Counted from the stretch's first letter, positions 16,547 through 25,272 are shown. The stretch: DNA of 64,000 bases from Paenibacillus piscarius (GCF_022234545.1 NZ_JAIEUI010000003.1:292500-356499); one strand, 5' to 3'. A program made the numbers and translations. The notes: generated by a model from the sequence alone, not told the origin.

Positions 16547-17967
16547 AGCGGGCGGGGCGTTATCAGCTACTGAGCCGTTCCCTGCTCTTCCGCTATTTGC
16601 TGATTCTGCTGGCGGCGCTGCTGTTTGTTCCCGTGATTCTTCCGCTGACGATTACACTGTACAGCCTGTTCAGCGGGCTTAGCCATGAAGCACCACCCAA
16701 GGAATACGAGCTGTATTCCAGTGTCAAAAAGCTGGAGGTCCTGTGGCATGAGGAAGCTGAGCGGCTCCTGAACCAGCCGCCTGAAGCGGTCTCGCAGCGC
16801 CTGCGCACCTTAAGCGAAACTTATCATCTGGCCAGAATCTTCTGGGTGGATGGAGAAGGCCGGACGCAGTTGGTTACAGAGCCTTCGGGGCCTCCCCTGC
16901 TATCCGGCGGGGAGACTGCCGCCTCCGTTCCTTCCCGCTGGACGGCGGCGGAGGCGGTATCGTTCATGAAGAGCAGTGCGGAGCTTAAGCCGCTGGCGAT
17001 TGTGGCGTTCATCGGTGACCGGGCGGAAGCGGGCCAGGGCTTCATGGTCATGCAGATTCCCGAAGAGATTAACGAGGTTAGGAACTCGGCGGGGATCGAT
17101 AAGTGGTACACGATAGTGATGCTGGTGTTCTTGCTTGTGTTTATCGCCAGCTCCTGGTTCTTCTTCATTATGATCCGGCGGAGGCTGCTGCGGCTGCAGA
17201 CCGCCATGGCGTTCACCGGGAACGAAGGCCTGCCGCAGGCGGTGCCGCCGGGCAAGCCTGACGAGATCGGGCGGCTGGAGGAAGCGTTCAATACGATGGT
17301 TACGGAGCTTAAGGCCAGCCGTGCCCGGGAGGCGGAAGAGGAGGAGCTGCGCAAGCGGCTGGTAGCGGATCTGTCGCATGACCTGCGGACACCGCTGACC
17401 GTGATCCGCAGCCATCTGCATGTGCTGGGCAAGGAGGAGCTGTCGGCACGCGGCCAGTCGTCGCTTACGCTGATGGATCAGCGGATCGAGAGCCTTGGTA
17501 TCCTGATTGAGAATCTTCTGTCCTATAATCTGCTGAACAGCGGGAAGATTGCACTGAACCTGGAGCAGAAGGATGTGCTGAGACTGGTGCGGGAGAGCGC
17601 CGCCGCCTGGTATCCGGTCTGGGAGAAGGCAGGGTTCCGGATTGAGATTGATCTGGAGGCGCCGCCGCTCTACTGGGAGGTAGACGAGAGCTGGTTCCGC
17701 AGAGTGCTGGATAACCTGTTTCAGAATATTCTGCGCCATGCGCGCAGCGGCCTGTACGTAGGAATAGGTACAGAGATCCGAGAGGGCAGACCGGTGATCA
17801 TGATCTCGGATCATGGAGGCGGCCTTGAACAGCCGTCCGATTCCGCAGGCGCGGGGCTGGGCTTGTCCATTGTCGACCTGCTGGTTCAGCGGATGGAGCT
17901 GGAATGGACCATGGAGACTACGGGGCAAGGGACAGAGGTAGTGATCTGGAAGCGGGCAGCGGGATAA
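16543..17967 (+). CDS. Sensor histidine kinase with HAMP domain
   Basis: 474 residues. TM1 at about 15-42, an extracellular sensor loop of about 145 residues, TM2 at about 187-212, HAMP, then HisKA with LSHDLRTPLT (phospho-acceptor His279) and HATPase with N-box NLFQNILRHA, DHGGG and GAGLGLSIVD. The ATG overlaps the stop of the regulator gene. Its neighbours suggest it senses a peptide antibiotic or cell-envelope stress. The extracellular loop has no recognisable domain. Confidence 0.92.
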   Translation: MKRAGRYQLLSRSLLFRYLLILLAALLFVPVILPLTITLYSLFSGLSHEAPPKEYELYSSVKKLEVLWHEEAERLLNQPPEAVSQRLRTLSETYHLARIFWVDGEGRTQLVTEPSGPPLLSGGETAASVPSRWTAAEAVSFMKSSAELKPLAIVAFIGDRAEAGQGFMVMQIPEEINEVRNSAGIDKWYTIVMLVFLLVFIASSWFFFIMIRRRLLRLQTAMAFTGNEGLPQAVPPGKPDEIGRLEEAFNTMVTELKASRAREAEEEELRKRLVADLSHDLRTPLTVIRSHLHVLGKEELSARGQSSLTLMDQRIESLGILIENLLSYNLLNSGKIALNLEQKDVLRLVRESAAAWYPVWEKAGFRIEIDLEAPPLYWEVDESWFRRVLDNLFQNILRHARSGLYVGIGTEIREGRPVIMISDHGGGLEQPSDSAGAGLGLSIVDLLVQRMELEWTMETTGQGTEVVIWKRAAG

Positions 17968-18022
17968 TGGCTACACAGGATACCTGAGTGTGCACCGAAG
18001 CTGAATCTGCATTTTGCCGATG

Positions 18023-18088
18023 CTTTTAAACAAAATTTAAACTTGGTGCGTCTCTGTATTTAACCTTGGAACGGTATGCTGTTACCGA
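18023..18088. promoter_or_regulatory. Candidate regulator binding repeats before the ABC genes
   Basis: TTTTAAACAAAATTTAAAC (18024-18042) holds two TTTAAAC half-sites about 10-11 bp apart, and TTTAACC follows about 23 bp further on. Downstream is CGGTA-N6-TACCG (around 18072-18087). OmpR-family regulators often bind direct repeats at this spacing. The segment lies between the kinase gene and the ABC ATPase gene. Confidence 0.4.
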
Positions 18089-18100
18089 GGTGAATGAAGA

Positions 18101-19012
18101 ATGAAGAATACAGTGATAGCAACGCGCGATCTGTTGAAGGAATACCGCGGCCGCGCGGCTGTGAAGGGATTGAATCTGAATATACAGAAAGGGGAAATCT
18201 ACGGATTCCTCGGGCCGAACGGCGCCGGCAAAACCACGACGATCCGGATGCTGCTCGGTCTGATCAAGCCGACCTCCGGACGCATTGAGATCTTCGGCAA
18301 GGAGCTGCGAGCGAACCGGATGCAGATTCTGCGCAAGGTCGGCTCGCTGGTGGAGTCGCCGTCCTATTACGGACATCTGAGTGCGTGGGACAACCTGGAG
18401 GCGATCCGCCGGATTCTGGGTGTGCCCAAGACGCGCATTGCCGATGTGCTGGAGATTGTATCGCTGACCGGGGAGGAGAAGCGGCCGGTCAAGGGCTTCT
18501 CGCTTGGCATGAAGCAGCGGCTCGGTATCGCTGCTGCCCTGCTTGGCAGCCCGGAGCTGCTGATACTGGATGAGCCGACCAACGGCCTGGACCCGGCGGG
18601 CATTCAGGAGATCCGCTCGCTGATCAAGCGGCTGCCCGGCGAGCAGGGCATTACGGTGCTGGTCTCCAGCCATCTGCTCAGCGAGATCGAGCAGATGGCC
18701 GGGACGGTCGGCATTATCCGCGAGGGGCAGATGGTCTATCAGGATACGATTGCCCATCTGCAGCAGCAGGCGGCAGGAAGTCTGAGCCTGGCGGTGTCGG
18801 AGCCGCAGACAGCGCTGAAGACCGCCGTGCGGCGCGGCTGCGGCGGCGAGCTGCAGGAAGGCAGGCTCATTCTGCCCCGGATGAGTGATGCCCGGGTATC
18901 GCTCCTGGTCAAGGAGCTGGTTGAAGAGGGCCATGCGATCTACAGGGTAGAGGAACACAGGCAGTCCCTGGAGGAATTCTTCCTGCAGGTGGTCGGGGGT
19001 GGCGGACAATGA
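18101..19012 (+). CDS. Lantibiotic/bacitracin-type ABC exporter ATP-binding protein
   Basis: 303-residue BcrA/SpaF-like ATPase. Walker A GPNGAGKTT (about 43-51), Q-loop region VGSLVESPSYYGHL, signature FSLGMKQR (degenerate LSGGQ, typical of this subfamily), Walker B LLILDEPTNGLDP and switch VSSHLL. The C-terminal ~75 residues are the DUF4162-type extension. The ATG has GAGGTGA eight bases upstream and overlaps the next gene by four bases. It probably powers removal of membrane-bound peptides by the two downstream permeases. Confidence 0.9.
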   Translation: MKNTVIATRDLLKEYRGRAAVKGLNLNIQKGEIYGFLGPNGAGKTTTIRMLLGLIKPTSGRIEIFGKELRANRMQILRKVGSLVESPSYYGHLSAWDNLEAIRRILGVPKTRIADVLEIVSLTGEEKRPVKGFSLGMKQRLGIAAALLGSPELLILDEPTNGLDPAGIQEIRSLIKRLPGEQGITVLVSSHLLSEIEQMAGTVGIIREGQMVYQDTIAHLQQQAAGSLSLAVSEPQTALKTAVRRGCGGELQEGRLILPRMSDARVSLLVKELVEEGHAIYRVEEHRQSLEEFFLQVVGGGGQ

Positions 19013-19725
19013 TGTGGCGTGCGCTGTCGGCGGATTGGCTCAAAATCCGCGGCAAAGGCATCTGGTTCCTGGCCTTCCTCGGGCCGGCCGGCCTGATTGC
19101 CATGCAGGGGCTGAATTTCGGCCTCCGCTATGATTATCTTCGCAATCAGTACCAGGCTGACCTATGGAACGGCCTGCTCAGCAACATCGCTTCGTTCGTG
19201 CCGATTGCCCTTTACCTGGGGGGGACCCTGATCTGCTCGCTGATCGCGAATGTGGAGCATCAGACCAGCTCCTGGAAGCAGCTGCTGGCGCTGCCTGTCC
19301 CGCGTACAGCCGTCTTCCTGGCTAAGCTGCTCCTCTGCCTGCTGCTGCTTGTCGTCTCCTGCCTGCTGCTGTCCGCCGGAACCATCCTGCTGGGGCTGCT
19401 GCTCGGCTTCGGAAGCCAGCCGATTCCTTATACCGATGTGCTGAGGATCGGATTCTCTGCCTATGCTGCGGCCATGCCGGTCATTGCCTTGCAGCTCTGG
19501 CTGTCTCTGTCGAGCCGGAATCAGACGCTTCCGGTAGCTGTGGGACTGACGCTGTCGCTGCTTAGCCCATTCGGCATGTTCTTCTCGGAGTGGGTGCCGC
19601 TCTCCTGGCCCGAACTGGCAATGGGTGCTTCGCGCCCTTGGCTGTTCAGCGGAGCCGGCCTGCTGCTGGGTCTCCTCGTGCTGCTTCCCGGAGCCCTGCA
19701 CTTTGCGCGAAAGGATGTGGATTAA
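19009..19725 (+). CDS. Lantibiotic-immunity type ABC permease, first subunit
   Basis: 238 residues with six membrane helices and no large extracellular domain. The segment HQTSSWKQLLALPVPR (about 83-98) is the cytoplasmic coupling motif typical of the EpiG/MutG/SpaE permease group. It overlaps the ATPase gene (ATGA) and is followed within two bases by a related permease; the two very probably form a heterodimer. Confidence 0.87.
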   Translation: MMWRALSADWLKIRGKGIWFLAFLGPAGLIAMQGLNFGLRYDYLRNQYQADLWNGLLSNIASFVPIALYLGGTLICSLIANVEHQTSSWKQLLALPVPRTAVFLAKLLLCLLLLVVSCLLLSAGTILLGLLLGFGSQPIPYTDVLRIGFSAYAAAMPVIALQLWLSLSSRNQTLPVAVGLTLSLLSPFGMFFSEWVPLSWPELAMGASRPWLFSGAGLLLGLLVLLPGALHFARKDVD

Positions 19726-19726
19726 C

Positions 19727-20467
19727 ATGCGGACCTTCTTGCGGATTATGTCTGCCGAACACCTGAAGATGGCCGGCTTCCGGACCTGGCTGCTGATTCT
19801 GCTCAGTCCGCTGATCGCTCTGCCGGTCGGTGCGCTGTCGGATATGAGGGAGGATGGGGCCGCGGTTACCTGGCAAGTACTGCTTAGCACCATGTCGACC
19901 ATTCATGCCCTGCTGTTTCTTCCGGTGCTGTCGGGACTGTTCGCGGCCCTCATCTGCCGCAGTGAGCATATTGACGGCGGCTGGAAGCAGCTCCTGGCGC
20001 TGCCGGTCACCCGGGCCTCGGTCTTCCTCGCCAAATATACGATGATTATGGTCCTGCTGGCAGTGGTTCAGCTCCTGCTGCTTGGTGCTATCCTGGGCAT
20101 CGGATGGCTGCGCGGAGCGGAAGGGGCCGTTCCCTGGACGCTACTGCTGAGCAGCATGTTCGGCGGCTGGTTCGCCTGCCTGCCGCTGGCTGCACTCCAG
20201 CTCGCGGTCTCCCAGGGCTGGAGCAGCTTCGGCGCTCCGCTCGCGTTGAACGTCTGCTTTACCATACCGAATATGCTGGTTGTCAATTCCTCCACCTACG
20301 GGCCTTATTATCCCTGGGCACAGCCGCTGCTGGCCATGAATCCCTACGGGGATGACCAGTTCGGCGCCTTCAACCTGCCGCTGGAGAACCTGATGCTGGT
20401 CGTGGCCGGAAGTCTGGTGCTGTTCCTGGCTGCGGGCCTCATCTCCTTCCGGCGTAAAGCGGTGTAA
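19727..20467 (+). CDS. Lantibiotic-immunity type ABC permease, second subunit
   Basis: 246 residues from ATG 19727 (the frame opens upstream inside the previous gene). Six membrane segments and the same coupling motif as its neighbour, DGGWKQLLALPVTRASVFLAKY. The two permeases look like products of an old duplication. No bacteriocin precursor, dehydratase or cyclase gene is nearby, so this is a resistance module rather than a self-immunity one (inference). Confidence 0.87.
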   Translation: MRTFLRIMSAEHLKMAGFRTWLLILLSPLIALPVGALSDMREDGAAVTWQVLLSTMSTIHALLFLPVLSGLFAALICRSEHIDGGWKQLLALPVTRASVFLAKYTMIMVLLAVVQLLLLGAILGIGWLRGAEGAVPWTLLLSSMFGGWFACLPLAALQLAVSQGWSSFGAPLALNVCFTIPNMLVVNSSTYGPYYPWAQPLLAMNPYGDDQFGAFNLPLENLMLVVAGSLVLFLAAGLISFRRKAV

Positions 20468-20585
20468 AAGTTACGCCGTTCCTCCTTCAATGGACAATGG
20501 GCGAAGTTTTTTCTATAATTAATCGTAGAAGATACTATTAAGCGCCCGGCGGAAGCCGGATTAGCATATGGAGGAGGGCGGGTGC

Positions 20586-20951
20586 ATGGAGCCAGCGGCA
20601 CTGGACGAATGCGACAACACATGCAATGGTTCCGAGCTGGAGCCGGAATCGGTGGCACTGATTCTGCCGGACCGCACAACAACGGATAAGATGGCAGAGA
20701 TGTTCAAGGCGCTCGGTGATCCGACCCGGGTACGGATGATTTACGCTCTATCCCAGCAGGAGCTGTGCGTGCACGATCTGTCGACCATACTGGACATGGG
20801 GCAATCGGCAGTCTCCCACCAGCTCCGCTACCTGCGCAATCTGCGGATTGTGAAGCGCCGCAAGGAAGGCAAGACGGTCTATTACTCGCTGAACGATGCC
20901 CATGTGGAGCAGATTTTCCTGCAGACGCATGAGCATATCCGGCACGAATAG
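20586..20951 (+). CDS. ArsR/SmtB-family zinc (Cd/Pb) sensing repressor
   Basis: 121 residues from ATG 20586, chosen for the ribosome binding site GGAGGAGGGCGGG. Winged-helix core: FKALGDPTRVRMIYAL, ELCVHDLSTIL, MGQSAVSHQLRYLRNLRIV and the wing KEGKTVYYSL. The C-terminal helix has the alpha-5 metal ligands Asp-x-His and His-x-x-His in NDAHVEQ and THEHIRHE, as in SmtB/CzrA-type zinc sensors; the Cys-rich N-terminus (two Cys) may add CadC-like ligands. It is convergent to the CDF exporter gene; matching operators before the CDF and ATPase genes point to it as their repressor. Confidence 0.9.
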   Translation: MEPAALDECDNTCNGSELEPESVALILPDRTTTDKMAEMFKALGDPTRVRMIYALSQQELCVHDLSTILDMGQSAVSHQLRYLRNLRIVKRRKEGKTVYYSLNDAHVEQIFLQTHEHIRHE

Positions 20952-20970
20952 CACATTATGACCTGAACGG

Positions 20971-21024
20971 AACAAGGGAATGTCCCACAGCAGCCTATGG
21001 CTGCCGGGACATTCCCTTGTTTGT
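20971..21024 (+). terminator. Strong terminator after ArsR gene
   Basis: AACAAGGGAATGTCCC pairs with GGGACATTCCCTTGTT (16-bp stem), followed by TGTT. Being near-symmetric it could also act on the minus strand. Confidence 0.75.
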
Positions 21025-21054
21025 TGATTATGGGGCGGCCACGGGGGCACGTGA

Positions 21055-21330
21055 TCCAAATGTAATCGAAAAACCGATCACATTCGGCGTGGTGTGGGCG
21101 TGTGGTCCAAATGTAATCGAAAAACCGATTACATTCTACGCTGAGTGGGCGCGTGGCTCAAATGTAATCGAAAAACCGATTACATTCGGCGCGGAGTGGG
21201 CGCGTGGCTCAAATGTAATCGAAAAACCGACTACATTCGGCGTGGTGTGGGCGTGTGGTCCAAATGTAATCGAAAAACCGACTACATTCGGTGCAACGTG
21301 GGCACTTCGGCCCAATGTAATCTCACGGTC
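21055..21330. repeat. Element A array: five (plus one decayed) palindromic repeats, 51-bp period
   Basis: Core AATGTAATCG-AAAAAC-CGATTACATT, a 10-bp inverted repeat. Copies begin at 21058, 21109, 21160, 21211 and 21262, with a decayed sixth at 21313: exactly 51 bp apart. Interunit sequence is also related (GGCGTGGTGTGGGCGTGTGG type). 51 is a multiple of three, so the array stays open in frame, but no start with a ribosome binding site is present. Related single copies lie at 33465, 45558, 52871 and 52921. The remainder of the gap, 21331-21387, shows nothing further. Confidence 0.85.
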
Positions 21331-21387
21331 GCCCGTTACGCCCAGGCCGGCAAGGACGGCTACCGCCGCACCGTCCCCCCCCTCCGG

Positions 21388-22407
21388 TTACACCGGAAGC
21401 TCTCCATGCGTAAGAGTGGCGTCCTCGATCTGCAGCGTAGCGTGCCGGAGGCCGAACCGCTCCTCCACGACCTGGAGCGCCTGCTGAAGCACCTGCTGGT
21501 GGCTCAGCCTGTCCGCGATCCGCAGATGGCCGCTTACGGCATCCATCCCGGAGGTGATGGTCCAGATATGCAGGTCATGCACCTCTGTAACGCCTTCAAT
21601 GGCCAGAAGCGCTTCGCGTACTTCCTGTAAATTCACCGCCTGCGGGGTTCCTTCCATAAGAATATGGAAGGCTTGCTTGATGACGCCCCAGGCGCTTCGC
21701 AGAATCAGCAGTGCCACGAGCACGCTGATAATCGGGTCGGCGACATACCAGGAGAACAGGCTCATGATCAGACCGGCGGCCAGAGCGCCAACGGAGCCTA
21801 AGGCATCGCTGATAATGTGCAAATATGCGCTGCGGATATTGATGTTGTCCTTCGCGCCGCTCCTGCGCATCAGCGACCAGGCGCTGACCAGATTGGCCAG
21901 CAAGCCGACAGAGGCGATCAGCATCATGGAGCCGCTCGCGACAGCCGGAGGCTCGAAGAAGCGCTGATAGGCCTCCCAGATAATGAACCCTGAGATGACG
22001 AACAGGGTCACTCCGTTGAAGAGTGCGGCCATAATCTCGAATCTGAAGAAGCCGTACGAATTCTTAGGCGAGGCCGGTCTTACGGCCATAATCATGGCGA
22101 CCAGACTCAAGGCCAGTGAAGCGGTGTCACTGAGCATATGGCCCGAGTCCGACAGCAGCGCCAGACTGCCGGTCACCAGGCCGCCGAAGAATTCGAGGAA
22201 CATAATGCCGCCGGTGATGATCAGGGCGATCAGCAGACCTTTCTTATTGTCCGGTGCATGGGAATGGGAGTGCGAGTGAGAATGAGAATGTCCATGTGAG
22301 TGCGAACCGGAATGTGAATGTTGATGTGAACGGGAAGCTGAGCTTGATTGGTGACGTGAATCAGAATGCGAATCTGTGTGTGATGGGTGTGAATGGGTAT
22401 GACTCAT
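21388..22407 (-). CDS. czcD: Cation diffusion facilitator (CzcD/ZitB-type zinc exporter)
   Basis: 339-residue membrane protein. A very histidine-rich cytoplasmic N-terminus (about residues 1-50, mostly His/Ser) precedes six membrane helices. The transport-site motifs are visible in TM2 (SDSGHMLSD) and TM5 (LHIISDALG), the His/Asp pairs expected for Zn/Cd-proton antiport. A C-terminal ferredoxin-like domain follows. Its promoter region carries a perfect AACATATGA/TCATATGTT operator shared with the P-type ATPase gene. Confidence 0.92.
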   Translation of the reverse strand: MSHTHSHPSHTDSHSDSRHQSSSASRSHQHSHSGSHSHGHSHSHSHSHSHAPDNKKGLLIALIITGGIMFLEFFGGLVTGSLALLSDSGHMLSDTASLALSLVAMIMAVRPASPKNSYGFFRFEIMAALFNGVTLFVISGFIIWEAYQRFFEPPAVASGSMMLIASVGLLANLVSAWSLMRRSGAKDNINIRSAYLHIISDALGSVGALAAGLIMSLFSWYVADPIISVLVALLILRSAWGVIKQAFHILMEGTPQAVNLQEVREALLAIEGVTEVHDLHIWTITSGMDAVSGHLRIADRLSHQQVLQQALQVVEERFGLRHATLQIEDATLTHGELPV

Positions 22408-22428
22408 CGGAATGACCTCTTTTCAGAT

Positions 22429-22454
22429 AACATATGAATGATTGCTCATATGTT
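22429..22454 (-). promoter_or_regulatory. ArsR/SmtB-type operator before the CDF gene
   Basis: Perfect inverted repeat AACATATGA-N8-TCATATGTT. A TATAAT box lies just upstream on the minus strand (around 22459-22464), so the operator overlaps the transcription start. The ATATGA/TCATAT arms fit the SmtB/CzrA operator pattern. Confidence 0.85.
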
Positions 22455-22610
22455 AATATTATAATGCCTTCCCGCAAATTTCAAGCCAATTCTATAGGTT
22501 TAGACTCATCAACAAGAATCTATAAGAATCATCACCCCGCAAGAAGCTCATCCTATCCATATATACAGATTGATACAGAACGATAATACAGACCTGGAGA
22601 GCACGGTTCA

Positions 22611-22700
22611 TCTATATATGTTCCACCCGATAACCTATCCTTATCATTACCAATGAAACGATAACGTTTGTAAAAAGGCCAGCGAAGCCGTTTCCGCTTG
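22611..22700 (+). repeat. Element D, copy 4 (diverged)
   Basis: TATATATGTTCCACCCGATA, ATCCTTATCATT, GAAACGATAACG and GCGAAGCCGTTTCCGCTTG align to the other D copies. The inner hairpin is eroded. Confidence 0.65.
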
Positions 22701-22738
22701 TTGTCTCCGAAATTGCCATAATTTATGCGCAGCGTGCA

Positions 22739-22768
22739 TTGACACTTCAGGTTTCAGGGGAATATAAT
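22739..22768 (+). promoter_or_regulatory. Promoter of the P-type ATPase gene
   Basis: Perfect TTGACA (22739-22744), 18-bp spacer, perfect TATAAT (22763-22768). Confidence 0.88.
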
Positions 22769-22779
22769 GTGTGTAAGTT

Positions 22780-22805
22780 AACATATGAACAAATACTCAT
22801 ATATA
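22780..22805 (+). promoter_or_regulatory. ArsR/SmtB-type operator before the P-type ATPase gene
   Basis: AACATATGA-N8-TCATATATA, same arms and same spacer as the operator before the CDF gene. It sits about 12 bp after the -10 box, where a repressor would block initiation or early elongation. Confidence 0.85.
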
Positions 22806-22830
22806 GCAATAATCAAGGGAGATGAGTCAT

Positions 22831-25182
22831 TTGAGTACGGCTGAAGGTAATGTGAAACGGAAATGGATACTGGATGGACTGGACTGCGCGAACTGTGCCA
22901 TGAAGATTGAGAATAAAGTCAAGAAGATCGAGGGGGTCTCCTCCTGCTCGGTCAACTTCGCCACAAAGACTATGATGCTGGAGACAGCGGCTGCATCGTC
23001 GGATGAGATTGCCGATCAGGCACAGCAGACGGTGACGAAGCTTGAGCCGCATGTGAAGCTGCGCGAGGTTCCCGCTGCGCGGGCGGTCAAGAACCCCGCA
23101 GGCGGTGCGGCCCAGGTACGCCGCGTGGCCGCTCAAGGCCACGATCATGTTCATGCCCACGGGGAGCCGCACAGTCATGAACATGATCATGCCCATGCTC
23201 ATGGAGACGGACATGAGCATTCCCACGCAGGCGGCCATTCCCATGCCAAGGCCGCCGCTTCCGCCCACAGCCATGACGATGGACATGGCCACGGGCACAG
23301 CCACGAGCACGGAGCCGGCGATACCCGCCGCATCCTGCTCCGGCTGGGCGGCGGCGCGGTGCTGGCCGCCGCCGGGATGTTCCTGCCGGTGAGCGGTATC
23401 ACCGAGCTGCTGATCTTCCTGGCCGCCTACCTGATCGTCGGCGGCGAGGTGGTGCTGTCGGCCGCCCGGAATATCATCCGGGGCCAGGTGTTTGACGAGA
23501 ACTTCCTGATGGCGCTGGCGACCATCGGGGCGTTCGCCATCGGCGAATATCCGGAGGGCGTCGCCGTAATGCTGTTCTATCAGGTGGGCGAGCTGTTCCA
23601 GGGTATGGCGGTCAACCGGTCACGCCGTTCGATTACAGCGCTGATGGATATCCGGCCGGAATATGCCTACCTGAAGGAGGGCAGCAATCTTCGTAAGGTG
23701 TCCCCGGAAGAGGTGCGTGTGGGAGACAGCATCGTAGTGAAGCCGGGTGAGAAGGTGCCGCTGGACGGCATTATTCTTGAAGGCAGCGCCATGATGGACA
23801 CTTCAGCATTAACCGGAGAGTCCGTTCCCCGTTCCACCCAGCCGGGCAGCCAGGTGCTGAGCGGATTCATTAACCGTAACGGGGTTATAACGATTGAGGT
23901 GACTAAGGACTTCGGTGAGTCGGCGGTGTCGCAGATTCTGGAGCTGGTGCAGAACGCCACCAATAACAAAGCGAAGACGGAGAATTTCATTACCAAATTC
24001 GCGCGTGGTTACACGCCGGTAGTAGTCATTACTGCACTGCTGCTGGCCGTGGTTCCGCCGCTGGTGCTGAGCGGAGCAACCTTCTCGGACTGGATCTACC
24101 GTGCGCTTGTGTTCCTCGTAATCTCTTGTCCTTGTGCACTGGTCGTCTCCATTCCGCTCGGCTTCTTCGGCGGTATCGGCGCCGCCTCCCGCAGCGGTAT
24201 TCTGGTGAAGGGCAGCAATTATCTGGAGGCCCTGAACGATGTGAAGGCGGTGGTATTCGACAAGACGGGGACGCTGACCAAAGGCCAGTTCACCGTGACC
24301 GGCAATGTGCCGGCTGAAGGCTTCACAGCGGAGGAGCTGCTGCGGGTCGCAGCCTATGCAGAGAGCCATTCCAGTCACCCGATTGCCGAATCCATCCGTA
24401 CGGCCTACGGCGAAGCTATTCCCGGTGAAGCCATTGCCGACTATAACGAGATCTCCGGGCACGGCATCGCCGTCACGGTAGAGGGCAAGGCAGTGCTGGC
24501 CGGGAATGCGCGGCTGATGGAGCGTGAAGGGATCAAGAGCCGGACGCCGGAGCAGCATGGAACGATTGTCCATGTCGCTGTGGATAAGGTCTACGCAGGT
24601 TATCTTGTGATCGCCGATGAAGTGAAGGAAGATTCACTGAAGGCCATTCAGGCTCTGAACGCGCTGGGCATCCGCAAGACGGTGATGCTGACCGGCGACG
24701 CCGCTCCGGTAGCGGAATCTGTGGGCCGGCAGCTGGGGATTCAGGAGATTCATGCCGAGTTGCTGCCGGGGGACAAGGTAGCGGCGATTGAGCGGCTGGA
24801 GCGGGAGAAGGGGCCGCGCGAGAAAATGATTTTTGTCGGGGACGGCATCAACGATACTCCCGTGCTGGCCAGAGCGGATGTCGGAATCGCCATGGGCGGT
24901 CTGGGTTCGGATGCGGCGATTGAAGCGGCCGACATTGTTATTATGACCGACGAGCCTTCGAAGATAGCAGATGCGATCGGCATTGCTAAGCGCACACGGC
25001 GCATTGTGTGGCAGAATATTGCTTTTGCGCTGGGGGTCAAAGCCGTCTTCCTGATCCTGGGGGCGTTCGGCATTGCCACGATGTGGGAGGCAGTCTTCTC
25101 CGATGTCGGGGTTACCGTACTCGCGGTGCTGAACAGTATGCGCGCCTTACAGCTGCCGCCGGCATCGGGCAAGCTGGCCTGA
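22831..25182 (+). CDS. cadA: P1B-type Zn/Cd/Pb-exporting ATPase
   Basis: About 783 residues. N-terminal heavy-metal domain with DCANC, a His/Asp-rich linker (about residues 95-165), eight predicted membrane helices, actuator TGES, membrane metal site SCPCAL in TM6, phosphorylation site DKTGTLT, SHP motif in SSHPIAES, and GDGINDTP hinge. These assign it to the Zn/Cd/Pb exporters (CadA/ZntA). I prefer the TTG at 22831 because AAGGGAG abuts the ATG at 22822 but is nine bases before the TTG. The gene has a consensus promoter plus ArsR-type operator. Confidence 0.93.
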   Translation: MSTAEGNVKRKWILDGLDCANCAMKIENKVKKIEGVSSCSVNFATKTMMLETAAASSDEIADQAQQTVTKLEPHVKLREVPAARAVKNPAGGAAQVRRVAAQGHDHVHAHGEPHSHEHDHAHAHGDGHEHSHAGGHSHAKAAASAHSHDDGHGHGHSHEHGAGDTRRILLRLGGGAVLAAAGMFLPVSGITELLIFLAAYLIVGGEVVLSAARNIIRGQVFDENFLMALATIGAFAIGEYPEGVAVMLFYQVGELFQGMAVNRSRRSITALMDIRPEYAYLKEGSNLRKVSPEEVRVGDSIVVKPGEKVPLDGIILEGSAMMDTSALTGESVPRSTQPGSQVLSGFINRNGVITIEVTKDFGESAVSQILELVQNATNNKAKTENFITKFARGYTPVVVITALLLAVVPPLVLSGATFSDWIYRALVFLVISCPCALVVSIPLGFFGGIGAASRSGILVKGSNYLEALNDVKAVVFDKTGTLTKGQFTVTGNVPAEGFTAEELLRVAAYAESHSSHPIAESIRTAYGEAIPGEAIADYNEISGHGIAVTVEGKAVLAGNARLMEREGIKSRTPEQHGTIVHVAVDKVYAGYLVIADEVKEDSLKAIQALNALGIRKTVMLTGDAAPVAESVGRQLGIQEIHAELLPGDKVAAIERLEREKGPREKMIFVGDGINDTPVLARADVGIAMGGLGSDAAIEAADIVIMTDEPSKIADAIGIAKRTRRIVWQNIAFALGVKAVFLILGAFGIATMWEAVFSDVGVTVLAVLNSMRALQLPPASGKLA

Positions 25183-25227
25183 GCAGCGGCTGACGATTTA
25201 TAAATGATGAAAGAATTATGAAAAAGT

Positions 25228-25272
25228 AAGCCTCGCAGATCCTAGAAATTGGGACTGGAGGCTTATTTTTTA
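25228..25272 (+). terminator. Terminator after the P-type ATPase gene
   Basis: AAGCCTC...GAGGCTT with an inner ATCC/GGGA pairing, followed by ATTTTTTATT. Confidence 0.8.

Noticed and set aside
21055-21330. CRISPR array
   Set aside because: Repeats and intervening sequences are both related to each other, intervals are identical, and no cas gene or leader is present.
21017-21487. Open frame encoding five 17-residue repeats (VIEKPITF-type)
   Set aside because: It arises because the 51-bp palindromic array has a length divisible by three. There is no ribosome binding site, the frame runs on into the antisense of the CDF gene, and the same palindrome occurs singly in other gaps.
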